From assembly GCF_041435355.1 (NCBI RefSeq), contig NZ_CP108442.1, positions 2,604,001-2,668,000 of the forward strand: 64,000 nt of DNA. The letters run 5' to 3'. Made by a program: the position numbers and the translations under genes. The DNA comes from Streptomyces sp. NBC_01276 (lineage in GTDB: Bacteria > Actinomycetota > Actinomycetes > Streptomycetales > Streptomycetaceae). Under the pieces are notes generated by a model. The model had not been told where the DNA came from and ran no database searches. It saw only the letters and a program-made list of their open reading frames with translations. Positions 49,697 to 57,903 of the stretch are shown piece after piece (position 1 is the first letter of the stretch; each line of letters opens with the position of its first letter).

Positions 49697-50707
49697 ATGC
49701 GCAGGTACGGCAAGCACACCGACGAGGACGACATCCGCCAGCGCCCGAACCCCAAGGGCAACCGGGCGCGGACGAACATCCGGCCCAAGCACGAGGACGC
49801 CTCCGAGGGCTTCGTGCTGACCGTGGACCGCGGCCGGCTGACCTGCCTGGTCGGGGACCGCACGATCACCGCGATGAAGGCCCGCGAACTGGGCCGCAAG
49901 GCGGCGGTGGTCGGCGACCGGGTCTGGATCGTCGGTGACCTGTCCGGCAAGAAGGACACCCTCGCGCGGATCGTGCGCATCGAGGAGCGCAAGTCCGTCC
50001 TGCGGCGCACCGCCGACGACGACGACCCGTACGAGCGGGTGGTCGTCGCCAACGCCGACCAGCTGGCCATCGTCACGGCGCTGGCCGACCCCGAGCCCCG
50101 GCCGCGCATGATCGACCGCTGTCTGGTGGCCGCGTACGACGCCGGGCTGGAGCCCCTGCTGGTGCTCACCAAGTCCGACCTGACCTCCGCCGACAAAATC
50201 CTGGAGATCTACTCCACCTTCGGCCTGAACTACGTGGTGACCAACCGCGAGGAGCTGGCCACGGGCGGCGCCGCCGACCGGGTGCGCGAGCGCCTGAACG
50301 GCCGGATCACCGCCTTCGTCGGCCATTCCGGCGTCGGCAAGACCACCCTGGTGAACTCGCTGGTCGCCGAGGGCCGCCAGCGGGCCACCGGCCACGTCAA
50401 CGCGGTGACCGGCCGCGGCCGCCACACCACCACCTCGGCGCTCGCCCTGCCGCTGCCCGCCGGGGACGGCTGGGTCATCGACACCCCGGGCGTGCGCTCC
50501 TTCGGCCTGCACCACGTGGACCCGTCCCGGGTGATCCTGGCCTTCCCGGAGCTGGTGCCGGGGACGGAGGGGTGCCCGCGCGCGTGCAGCCACGACGAGC
50601 AGGACTGCGCGCTCGACCAGTGGGTGGAGGACGGCCACGCGGACCCGGCGCGGCTGTACTCGCTGCGCCGGCTGCTGCAGACGCGGGAGCGTCGCGAGGG
50701 CGACTGA
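49697..50707 (+). CDS. rsgA: Ribosome small-subunit GTPase RsgA
   Basis: 336 residues of a circularly permuted GTPase. An OB domain (about 35-110) is followed by G4 (LTKSD near 155), then G1 (GHSGVGKTTLVNSL near 211), G3 (DTPGVRSFG) and a C-terminal zinc motif (CPRACSHDEQDCAL). It checks 30S subunit maturation. Co-transcribed with aroA. Confidence 0.93.
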   Translation: MRRYGKHTDEDDIRQRPNPKGNRARTNIRPKHEDASEGFVLTVDRGRLTCLVGDRTITAMKARELGRKAAVVGDRVWIVGDLSGKKDTLARIVRIEERKSVLRRTADDDDPYERVVVANADQLAIVTALADPEPRPRMIDRCLVAAYDAGLEPLLVLTKSDLTSADKILEIYSTFGLNYVVTNREELATGGAADRVRERLNGRITAFVGHSGVGKTTLVNSLVAEGRQRATGHVNAVTGRGRHTTTSALALPLPAGDGWVIDTPGVRSFGLHHVDPSRVILAFPELVPGTEGCPRACSHDEQDCALDQWVEDGHADPARLYSLRRLLQTRERREGD

Positions 50708-50761
50708 CCGGGCGGCGGGGTTTGCAGGGCGTCCTGTCTGGTAAATGCATCATCGCACCAA

Positions 50762-50776
50762 GTGACGCGACGTCAC
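50762..50776. promoter_or_regulatory. Palindrome before the SMR exporter gene
   Basis: GTGACG-CGA-CGTCAC is a perfect inverted repeat 22 bases before the ATG. It fits an operator for a TetR-type repressor; the convergent TetR gene is a candidate. Confidence 0.4.
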
Positions 50777-50798
50777 GCGAGGCGGGGAGGCAATCGAC

Positions 50799-51122
50799 AT
50801 GGCGTGGCTGTTGGTGGTGGTCGCGGGGATCCTCGAGACCGGCTTCGCCGTCTGCCTGAAGCTGTCCCACGGTTTCACCCGGCTGTGGCCCACGATCGCC
50901 TTCGCCTGCTTCGCCCTGGGCAGCTTCGGCCTGCTGACGCTGGCGCTGAAGAAGCTGGACGTGGGCCCCGCCTACGCGGTCTGGACGGGCATCGGGGCCG
51001 CCGGGACCGCGATCTACGGCATGGTCTTCCTCGGCGACCTGGTCTCCACCCTCAAACTCGTCTCGATCTCGCTGGTGATCCTGGGCGTCATCGGGCTCCA
51101 GCTGTCCGGTTCGGCGCACTGA
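50799..51122 (+). CDS. sugE: SMR-family small multidrug/guanidinium exporter (SugE type)
   Basis: 107 residues, four membrane helices. The conserved Glu of helix 1 is in AGILETGFAVCLK (residue 13). GPAYAVWTGIGAAGTAIYGMVFLGD near 57 is the SugE-type signature. Such proteins exchange guanidinium or quaternary cations for protons as antiparallel dimers. It runs 35 bases into the convergent tetR gene. Confidence 0.9.
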   Translation: MAWLLVVVAGILETGFAVCLKLSHGFTRLWPTIAFACFALGSFGLLTLALKKLDVGPAYAVWTGIGAAGTAIYGMVFLGDLVSTLKLVSISLVILGVIGLQLSGSAH

Positions 51123-51726
51123 GCGGCGAACGGGGGGCCGCCGCCGGAGGCGACCCGGCCGGCAGTCCGAGCAGCCCCAGCAGCTCGGCGGCGGCCCGGT
51201 CACCGATGGCGTCCTCCCCGGGGGCTATCACGTAGGACAGCGCGAGCCGGACGGCGAGCTCGCAGCGCCAGGCCGGTTCTCCCGGGCTCAGCGCGGCCGC
51301 GGCCCGGTCCCGTACCGTCCGGGCCAGTTCGCCCGGCGCGAGGGCCTGCCGGGTGCCGGGCGGGGGCGGCGCGGGCAGCGCCGGCTCCCAGCCGCCGGTG
51401 AGCAGGGCCCGTACGAGGGGCCGGGTGCGGGCGGCGCGCACGGTCCACTCCGCGACGGCGGCGAGCCGGCCGGCGGCGTCCGTGCCCGTGTCCGGTACGG
51501 AGGAGGGTCCGGGGGCCAGCGCCCGGTCGACCCCGTCGAGGTACTCCTCGGCCGCCCGGCGCACCAGGGCGCGCCCCAGGCCGTCCTTGCCGCCGAACTC
51601 GTTGTAGAGGGTCTGCCGCGAGACCCCGGCGGCGGCGGCGACCTCCACCATCCGCACGGCCGGCCAGGGGCGCGCGGACAGCGCCGCTCCGGCCGCTCGC
51701 AGCAAGGACTCCCGGCCCGCCGGCAT
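51088..51726 (-). CDS. TetR-family transcriptional regulator
   Basis: 212 residues. The HTH is VRMVEVAAAAGVSRQTLYNEFGGKDGLGRAL near 24-54; the C-terminal ligand domain is of the type with RALLTGGWEPAL. Its 3' end overlaps the sugE gene by 35 bases, tail to tail. It may regulate sugE or itself. It is divergent from hisN, with 138 bases between. Confidence 0.87.
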   Translation of the reverse strand: MPAGRESLLRAAGAALSARPWPAVRMVEVAAAAGVSRQTLYNEFGGKDGLGRALVRRAAEEYLDGVDRALAPGPSSVPDTGTDAAGRLAAVAEWTVRAARTRPLVRALLTGGWEPALPAPPPPGTRQALAPGELARTVRDRAAAALSPGEPAWRCELAVRLALSYVIAPGEDAIGDRAAAELLGLLGLPAGSPPAAAPRSPLSAPNRTAGAR

Positions 51727-51864
51727 CGTCGCCTCCCCCGCTGTCGGTTTCCCGCTGGGCTCCCCCGTCAGAGTTGACGGGTCGACAGATCCTGTCAAGG
51801 GCGCCTCCCGGCCGCACTGTGGACCTCGTTCGCCGGGCCGCCCCGGTGTCGATACTGTTCGGGC

Positions 51865-52668
51865 ATGTCCACGTATGCCGATGATCTGCGCCTTGCCCTC
51901 GAACTCGCCGACGCGGCGGACGCCGTCACGATGCGGCGGTTCCGCGCCCTCGACCTCCAGGTCGAGACGAAGCCGGACATGACCCCGGTCAGCGAGGCCG
52001 ACAAGGCCGCCGAGGAGGTCGTCCGGGCGGGGATCCTCGCGGCCCGGCCCGCCGACGCGATCCTGGGCGAGGAGTACGGGCTCCGGGGCGAAGGCCCGCG
52101 CCGCTGGGTCGTGGACCCGATCGACGGTACGAAGAACTACGTCCGCGGGGTCCCCGTCTGGGCGACGCTGATCTCCCTCATGGCGGAGGGCGGCGACGGG
52201 GTGTTCCGCCCGGTCGTCGGCGTGGTCTCGGCCCCGGCGCTGGGCCGCCGCTGGTGGGCCGCGCAGGGCTCCGGGGCCTTCTCCGGCGGGGCCCTGGGCG
52301 AGCCGACGCCCCTGGGGGTCTCGAAGGTCGCGGGCCTGGGCGACGCCTCCTTCGCGTACTCCTCGCTGAGCGGCTGGGAGGAGCAGGGCCGGCTCCCCGG
52401 GTTCCTGGACCTGACGCGCGCCTGCTGGCGCACGCGGGGTTACGGGGACTTCTGGCCGTACATGATGGTCGCGGAGGGTTCGCTCGATCTGTGCGCCGAG
52501 CCCGAGCTGAACCTGTGGGACATGGCGGCGATCGCGGTCGTGGTCCAGGAGGCGGGCGGCCGGTTCACCGACCTCGACGGCGTCGAGGGCGTCCACGGCG
52601 GGAACGCCGCGGCGTCCAACGGCCTGCTGCACGACGAGATGCTCGCGCACCTGCGCCCCCGGGCCTGA
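51865..52668 (+). CDS. hisN: Histidinol-phosphatase (inositol monophosphatase fold)
   Basis: 267 residues. Metal-site motifs GEEYGL near 68, WVVDPIDGTKNYVRG near 83 and the C-terminal ELNLWDMAAIAVVVQEAGG near 216. It dephosphorylates L-histidinol phosphate in histidine synthesis, the role assigned to this Streptomyces gene. The ATG at 51865 fits the family start MSTYADDLRLALELAD. Confidence 0.9.
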   Translation: MSTYADDLRLALELADAADAVTMRRFRALDLQVETKPDMTPVSEADKAAEEVVRAGILAARPADAILGEEYGLRGEGPRRWVVDPIDGTKNYVRGVPVWATLISLMAEGGDGVFRPVVGVVSAPALGRRWWAAQGSGAFSGGALGEPTPLGVSKVAGLGDASFAYSSLSGWEEQGRLPGFLDLTRACWRTRGYGDFWPYMMVAEGSLDLCAEPELNLWDMAAIAVVVQEAGGRFTDLDGVEGVHGGNAAASNGLLHDEMLAHLRPRA

Positions 52669-52833
52669 CCCCGCTGCGCGGGCGAGTGCGCTCAGCGCGC
52701 CCTCTTGATGACTCTCCGTACTCGTGGGAATCTGAGACTCCCCCGCTTGTGCACTTGTGAAGCGATTCTCGAAAGGGGCGCCCACGGGTGCACCCACCCA
52801 AGCGGGGGAATCACCCAGGAGGTGGCTCCCTTC

Positions 52834-53226
52834 ATGCTCGTCCGTGACGCCATGAGCACCGTGATCCTCACCCTCGGACCCGCGCACACCCTTCGACAGG
52901 CGGCCTGCCTGATGTCCGGCCGGCGCGTCGGCGCGGCCGTGGTCCTCGACCCCGACCACAGCGGCATCGGCATCCTCACCGAGCGCGACATCCTCAACTC
53001 GATCGGCGCGGGTCACGATCCCGACCGGGAGTCGGTGGGCGCGCACACCACGAACAACGTCGTCTTCTGCACCCCGGAGGCCACCGTGCAAGAGGCCGCC
53101 GAGGCCATGGCGCTCGGCGGATTCCGGCACCTGATCGTCCTGGAGGACGGCGGCCCGGTGGGCATCGTCTCCGTCCGCGACGTCATCCGCTGCTGGGTGC
53201 GGGCGCGGCGCAGCATCGCGGCGTAG
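52834..53226 (+). CDS. Stand-alone CBS-pair protein
   Basis: 130 residues consisting of two CBS motifs (MLVRDAMSTVILTLGP to ILTERDILN, and NNVVFCTPEATVQEAAEAM to GIVSVRDVIR). CBS pairs bind adenosine nucleotides and act as energy sensors. The partner is unknown. The ATG at 52834 follows AGGAGGT at 12 bases. A 165-base leader precedes it and a perfect hairpin follows. Confidence 0.88.
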   Translation: MLVRDAMSTVILTLGPAHTLRQAACLMSGRRVGAAVVLDPDHSGIGILTERDILNSIGAGHDPDRESVGAHTTNNVVFCTPEATVQEAAEAMALGGFRHLIVLEDGGPVGIVSVRDVIRCWVRARRSIAA

Positions 53227-53227
53227 A

Positions 53228-53266
53228 CCGGAGGGCCGGCCCCCTTGGAGGGGGCCGGCCCTCCGG
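53228..53266 (+). terminator. Terminator of the CBS gene
   Basis: Perfect 17-bp arms (53228-53244 and 53250-53266), loop TTGGA, directly after the stop. Confidence 0.88.
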
Positions 53267-53303
53267 CTCTCGGCGCGCGGCCGTCCATCGAGATGCCCGC
53301 GCG

Positions 53304-53345
53304 GCGGCCGAACCGCCGCCCCGAGAGCGGCGGCGGTTCGGCCGC
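53304..53345 (-). terminator. Terminator of the catalase gene
   Basis: Perfect 17-bp arms (53304-53320 and 53329-53345) with an 8-base loop, 11 bases past the catalase stop. Confidence 0.88.
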
Positions 53346-53356
53346 GAAGGAGGCTG

Positions 53357-54811
53357 TCAGCCGCGAAGGGCCTGGACCGCGGCCTCCAGCCGCTTGCCGA
53401 AGTCGCCGTCCGCCTGGCGGAAGTTGCCGATCGCCCGCTCGGCGATGTCGTCACGGGAGACCTTGGCGATGAAGCCGGACAGGTTCTCGATCAGACGGGA
53501 CTTCTCGTCCTCCGACATCAGGCGGTAGAGGTCGCCCGCCTGGACGAAGTCGTCGTCCTCGGAGTGCGACGGGGTCGCGTGGTTGCCCGTGCCGCCCGTC
53601 ACCGCGGCGGACTGCCACAGCGGGCGGTCCGTCTGGAAGGGGCCGCCGAAGCTGTTCGGCTCGTAGTTCTTCGCGCCCTTGTGGCGGCCGTCGTACAGGG
53701 AGCCGTCACGGGAGTTGGTGCGCGCCTCGGTGGCGTGCGGACGGTTCACCGGCAGGTGGTCGGCGTTGATGCCGACGCGGTAGCGGTGGGCGTCGCCGTA
53801 CGCGAAGAGACGGCCCTGGAGCATCTTGTCGGGGGACGGACCGATGCCGGGGACGAAGTGCGCCGGGGAGAAGATGGACTGCTCGACCTCGGCGAAGACG
53901 TTCTCCGGGTTGCGGTTGAGCTCCAGCTTGCCGATCTCGATCGGCGGGTAGTCCTCGTGCGGCCACACCTTGGTGAGGTCGAACGGGTTGAAGCGGTACC
54001 CGTCGGCGTCGGCCGCCGGCATGATCTGGACCTGCACGGTCCAGGTCGGGAACTCGCCGCGCTCGATGGACTCGCGCAGGTCGCGCTGGTGCGAGTCGGG
54101 GTCCTCGCCGGCCAGGGTGTTGGCCTCGGCCTGGGTGAGGTTCTTGACGCCCTGGTCGGTCTTGAAGTGGTACTTGACCCAGAAGACCTCGCCGGCCTCG
54201 TTGTTCCACTGGAACGTGTGCGAGCCGTAGCCGTTCATGTGGCGGTAGGACGCCGGTATGCCGCGGTCACCGAAGAGCCAGGTCACCTGGTGGGTGGACT
54301 CGGGCGACAGGCCCCAGAAGTCCCAGACGTTGTCCGGCTCCTGCGAGCCCGTGTACGGGTCGCGCTTCTGGGTGTGGATGAAGTCGGGGAACTTGATCGC
54401 GTCCCGGATGAAGAAGACCGGGGTGTTGTTGCCGACGAGGTCGTAGTTGCCCTCCTCGGTGTAGAACTTCAGCGCCCAGCCGCGGGGGTCGCGGCGGGCG
54501 TCGGCGCCGCCGAGGCTGTCCGCGACGGTGGAGAAGCGCAGAAACGTTTCCGTCTCCTTGCCGACCTCGGAGAGGAACTTCGCCCGGGTCCACTGCGTCA
54601 CGTCACGGGTGACGGTGAAGGTGCCGTAGGCACCGGCGCCGCGGGCGTGCACCACGCGCTCCGGGATGCGCTCGCGGTTGAAGTGGGCGAGCTTCTCCAG
54701 CAGCAGCTGGTCCTGGACGAGAACGGGCCCACCGACGCCAGCGGTCTCGCTGTTCTGGTTGTCGGCGACCGGAGCCCCGGCCTCCGTGGTGAGCGGTCCC
54801 TGCTGCGTCAC
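53357..54811 (-). CDS. katA: Monofunctional haem catalase
   Basis: 484 residues; decomposes H2O2 in the cytoplasm. Active-site His in [16 protein letters not shown] near 51, Asn in [12 protein letters not shown] near 125 and haem-ligand Tyr in [12 protein letters not shown] near 335. It is the small-subunit type. The frame opens 6 codons earlier at 54829, but the GTG at 54811 has AGGAGG 5 bases upstream and starts at the family N-terminus. Its divergent neighbour is the CatR repressor. Confidence 0.95.
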   Translation of the reverse strand: MTQQGPLTTEAGAPVADNQNSETAGVGGPVLVQDQLLLEKLAHFNRERIPERVVHARGAGAYGTFTVTRDVTQWTRAKFLSEVGKETETFLRFSTVADSLGGADARRDPRGWALKFYTEEGNYDLVGNNTPVFFIRDAIKFPDFIHTQKRDPYTGSQEPDNVWDFWGLSPESTHQVTWLFGDRGIPASYRHMNGYGSHTFQWNNEAGEVFWVKYHFKTDQGVKNLTQAEANTLAGEDPDSHQRDLRESIERGEFPTWTVQVQIMPAADADGYRFNPFDLTKVWPHEDYPPIEIGKLELNRNPENVFAEVEQSIFSPAHFVPGIGPSPDKMLQGRLFAYGDAHRYRVGINADHLPVNRPHATEARTNSRDGSLYDGRHKGAKNYEPNSFGGPFQTDRPLWQSAAVTGGTGNHATPSHSEDDDFVQAGDLYRLMSEDEKSRLIENLSGFIAKVSRDDIAERAIGNFRQADGDFGKRLEAAVQALRG

Positions 54812-54876
54812 GTGCGCCTCCTGCGTCATTCCTGCATGTCCTGTCCTTGGCGTTTGCCATATCCGATCCTACGATG

Positions 54877-54891
54877 GACTTTGTCTAAGTC
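54877..54891. promoter_or_regulatory. Fur-type (CatR) operator
   Basis: GACTT (54877-54881), TGTCT, AAGTC (54887-54891) form an inverted repeat in the AT-rich part of the katA-catR intergenic region. It is the only such element there and suits control of both divergent promoters. Confidence 0.6.
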
Positions 54892-54956
54892 AAGTAAGCA
54901 TCCAAGTCCACACCGGTTCGGGATCTGCACCGAATCCCCACTGTTAGGCTGGCTGT

Positions 54957-55373
54957 ATGAGTGACCTGCTGGAACGACTTCGCGGACGCGGCTGGCGCAT
55001 GACGGCCCAGCGGCGCGTCGTGGCCGAAGTGCTCGACGGCGACCACGTCCACTTGACGGCCGACGAGGTCCACGCGCGAGCGGTGACCAAACTGCCCGAG
55101 ATCTCTCGAGCGACGGTCTACAACACCTTGGGCGAGCTGGTCACCCTCGGCGAAGTCCTGGAGGTCTCCACGGACCGGCGGGCCAAGCGGTACGACCCGA
55201 ACGCCCACCGCCCCCACCAGCACCTGGTCTGCGCCCAGTGCGGGGCCATCCGCGACGTCCACCCGGCGGGGGACCCGCTGGCCGACCTGCCCGCCGCCGA
55301 GCGCTTCGGCTTCATGGTCTCGGCGGTCGAGGTGACGTACCGCGGCGTCTGCCCGAACTGCGCGGGCGCATAG
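54957..55373 (+). CDS. catR: Fur/PerR-family peroxide repressor CatR
   Basis: 138 residues. HTH EISRATVYNTLGELVTLGEVLEV near 44-66; regulatory metal ligands in HRPHQHLVCAQCGAIRDVHP near 82 and the C-terminal CPNC. The zinc site is Cys-x2-Cys twice. In S. coelicolor CatR represses the catalase gene and itself until peroxide oxidises the metal site. ATG at 54957. Confidence 0.92.
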   Translation: MSDLLERLRGRGWRMTAQRRVVAEVLDGDHVHLTADEVHARAVTKLPEISRATVYNTLGELVTLGEVLEVSTDRRAKRYDPNAHRPHQHLVCAQCGAIRDVHPAGDPLADLPAAERFGFMVSAVEVTYRGVCPNCAGA

Positions 55374-55402
55374 CCGCACAGCCGCGCAGCCGGCTCACGC
55401 GC

Positions 55403-55450
55403 GGACAGCGAGAAGGCCGGGGGCCGTGGCCCCCGGCCTTCTCGCTGTCC
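55403..55450 (+). terminator. Long terminator of catR
   Basis: Perfect 23-bp arms (55403-55425 and 55428-55450) separated by 2 bases, the longest perfect repeat in the window. Confidence 0.88.
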
Positions 55451-55506
55451 TCCGGACCTTCCGGCCGCCATCACGGGGCGGCCGTTCACGATCAGAAACG
55501 ACTCAA

Positions 55507-55531
55507 GGCCCGGATCCATGGGATCCGGGCC
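55507..55531 (-). terminator. Terminator of the first initiator tRNA
   Basis: Perfect 11-bp arms GGCCCGGATCC/GGATCCGGGCC with loop ATG, just beyond the tRNA 3' end. Confidence 0.8.
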
Positions 55532-55543
55532 TCGGGCCTTCAG

Positions 55544-55617
55544 TAGCGGGGACAGGATTTGAACCTGCGACCTCTGGGTTATGAGCCCAGCGAGCTACCG
55601 AGCTGCTCCACCCCGCG
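55544..55617 (-). tRNA. Initiator tRNA-fMet (CAT), copy 1
   Basis: 74 bases. Anticodon CAT in loop CTCATAA, flanked by three G-C pairs (GGG/CCC), the initiator hallmark. The C1-T72 mismatch at the acceptor end is also an initiator feature. TTCAAAT T-loop. CCA is not encoded. Identical to the copy at 57777. Confidence 0.95.
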
Positions 55618-55704
55618 TCGGTAAACACGACTGTACGTGAGGCCACCCGGCAGATGCAAATCAGTTAACCGGCACCCCAGGCCGGCCACCTCAGGCCGAC
55701 CACC

Positions 55705-57552
55705 TCAGGCCGACAGCTCCTCCGCCAGCGCGTCGCGCAGCCGGGCCGCGCGCTCCGAGACCTCCGCCGGGCCCAGCTCCATGGCCCGCACGCACCACTT
55801 CTGCCCCTCGGACAGGTCTCCGTGCCGGGCTGCGAGCAGGCCCAGCCGCAGCGCCGCCCTGCCGTGCCCCGCCACCGCGGCGCGGGTCCACCACAGGGCC
55901 GCCTCGGGCTCGTTGCCCTCGCGGGCCAGCAGCAGCCCGAGGTTGAACGCGCCGTTGCGGGAGCCGGCCTCCGCCGCCTCCCGGTACCACCGCGCGGCCA
56001 CCGTCAGGTCGCCCCGGGCTGCGGCCAGCATCCCGACCCGGACCTGGGCCCGCCGGTGACCCTGCTCGGCGGCGCGCTCGTACCACTCCTCGCTCTCGGT
56101 CCGCGCGGCCCCGCCGGCCGGCTCGCCCAGCGCCACCGGCTCCGGCGGCGGGGCGAGCGACTCCAGCAGGGAGGCCAGCCGGAACGCCGCCTCGGCGCTG
56201 CCGCCGCCCGCCGCGCAGCGCAGGTGCCGCTCGGCGGCCCGCTCGGCCCCGTCGCGCACCAGGGCGATCCCGACCTGGAGCGCCGCGTCGGTGTGGCCGG
56301 CCGCGGCGGCCCGCTCGTACCACTTCAGCGCCGTGCGGTCCTCGTCGCGGCTGGCGAAGAGGATGCCCAGGTTGAAGGCGGCGTCCACGCTGCCGGCCTC
56401 CGCCGCCTTGGAGAACCACGGCTCGGCCCCGGCCGCGTCACCGCCCTGGAGGAGCAGGATGGCGAGCGCGTTGGCGGCCTCGCGGTGGCCCGCGTAGGCG
56501 GCCCGGCGGTACCACTGCTCGGCCTGCGCCGTGCGTTCCTGCGCGGCGCAGAGCAGGGCGAGGTTGTACGCGCCGTTCTGGTCGCCCGCGTCCATCGCGG
56601 CCCGGTACCACTTCTCGGCCGTCTGGGTCTCGCCCCGGGCGGCGTGCAGCGCGCCCAGGGCGTTCGCCGCGTTGCCGTCGCCGTCCTGGGCGGCCCGCAG
56701 CCACCACGATGCCGCGCTCTCCTCGTCCCCCGCGTCGCGCAGCAGGAAGCCGAGGGCGCACGCCGCCCGGGCTTCACCCTGCTTCGCCGAGCTGAGGTAC
56801 CAGCGTCCGGCCTCCTTGAGCTCGCCGCGCGCCTCCAGCAGGGCGCCCAGGTGCAGCCCGGCGCGCCGGTGCCCGCGCGCGGCGGCCTGGCGGTACCACT
56901 GCTCGGCCTCGGCGGGGTCGCCCTTGCGCAGGTGCCGTGCCAGGCGGTACGCCGCCTCGCGGTGCCCCTGCTCGGCGGCGGCCCGGAACCAGCGCTCGAC
57001 TCCCTTGTCCCCGCGGTGCTCCAGCAGGTCGGCCAGGCCGTAGGCGCCCAGGGCGTGGCCGGATTCGGCCGCCTGGCGCAGCCAGTACTCGGCGGCGGGC
57101 TCGTCCCCGCGCTCGCGGTAGTGGCGGCCCAGGGCGTGCGCGGCCGGGGCCGATCCGGCGACGGCCGCGACCCGCCACCAGCCGGCGGCGTCGTCGGGGT
57201 AGCCGCGCTGGTGCAGGAGGACGCCGAGGTTGTTCGCGGCGGCGCGGTCGCCCGCCGCGGTGGCTCCGCGCAGGTACGGTTCGGCACCGGCCAGGTCGCC
57301 GCGACGCAGCAGCAGGGCCCCGAGCACGCTCATGGCGCCCGAGTCGCCCTTGTCGGCGGCGAGCCGGTGGCGGGCCTCCAGCTCGGCCTCGGTGGCGCCT
57401 TCGGCCTCGCCGAAGGCTTCTTCCGCGAACACCGCATCGGTCAGTGCGGTCTGCGCGTTGACAGACTGAGCCGCCTCACCGGACTCCGTACCCGACTCGG
57501 CCTCCGCCCTCACAAACCGCCCTGTCTCCAGCAGAGTTGACCTGTCCCCCAT
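55705..57552 (-). CDS. Sel1/TPR-repeat protein
   Basis: 615 residues. An acidic N-terminus of about 60 is followed by some 14 Sel1-like repeats of about 36 residues (WYRAAMDAGDQNGAYNLALL type) from 65 to 560. Cytoplasmic scaffold; no catalytic domain. I start at ATG 57552; ATG 57561, three codons earlier, is an alternative. It is isolated between two identical tRNA genes. Confidence 0.87.
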   Translation of the reverse strand: MGDRSTLLETGRFVRAEAESGTESGEAAQSVNAQTALTDAVFAEEAFGEAEGATEAELEARHRLAADKGDSGAMSVLGALLLRRGDLAGAEPYLRGATAAGDRAAANNLGVLLHQRGYPDDAAGWWRVAAVAGSAPAAHALGRHYRERGDEPAAEYWLRQAAESGHALGAYGLADLLEHRGDKGVERWFRAAAEQGHREAAYRLARHLRKGDPAEAEQWYRQAAARGHRRAGLHLGALLEARGELKEAGRWYLSSAKQGEARAACALGFLLRDAGDEESAASWWLRAAQDGDGNAANALGALHAARGETQTAEKWYRAAMDAGDQNGAYNLALLCAAQERTAQAEQWYRRAAYAGHREAANALAILLLQGGDAAGAEPWFSKAAEAGSVDAAFNLGILFASRDEDRTALKWYERAAAAGHTDAALQVGIALVRDGAERAAERHLRCAAGGGSAEAAFRLASLLESLAPPPEPVALGEPAGGAARTESEEWYERAAEQGHRRAQVRVGMLAAARGDLTVAARWYREAAEAGSRNGAFNLGLLLAREGNEPEAALWWTRAAVAGHGRAALRLGLLAARHGDLSEGQKWCVRAMELGPAEVSERAARLRDALAEELSA

Positions 57553-57734
57553 AAATCCCATCGTCGCATCACCTGCTACCCGCGTACACCTGGTATGTCG
57601 CAGCCAGTGAGGTCACTACAGCGTTTTGTCGACATGCCCACAGAGAGACAAGTCAAACACGCCCACACCCCAACTCACCCGCCCCAGTGACCCCGTGTCT
57701 CCCGGCTTCTTCTTCCGGCCCCCGCCCGGACATG

Positions 57735-57770
57735 ACGAAGGCCCGGATCCCATTGGATCCGGGCCTTCGT
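57735..57770 (-). terminator. Terminator of the second initiator tRNA
   Basis: Perfect 16-bp arms (57735-57750 and 57755-57770), loop CATT. Its core GGCCCGGATCC is shared with the first tRNA terminator. Confidence 0.85.
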
Positions 57771-57776
57771 CTTCAG

Positions 57777-57850
57777 TAGCGGGGACAGGATTTGAACCTG
57801 CGACCTCTGGGTTATGAGCCCAGCGAGCTACCGAGCTGCTCCACCCCGCG
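57777..57850 (-). tRNA. Initiator tRNA-fMet (CAT), copy 2
   Basis: 74 bases, identical in sequence to the copy at 55544, with the same three G-C pairs next to the CAT loop and no encoded CCA. The six bases before the 5' end (GTCGGT in genome orientation) are also shared. Confidence 0.95.
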
Positions 57851-57903
57851 TCGGTGAAACCACAGTATCACGACGCGGAGTGGGGCCTTGACCACGTGGG
57901 TGC

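Noticed and set aside
50708..50798. Guanidine riboswitch upstream of the SMR exporter
   Set aside because: None of the conserved ykkC-I, mini-ykkC or ykkC-III blocks could be found; only the GTGACG/CGTCAC dyad is present.
54811..54829. Catalase start at the upstream ATG 54829
   Set aside because: The GTG at 54811 has a perfectly spaced AGGAGG and matches the usual N-terminus; the ATG overlaps that ribosome site region.
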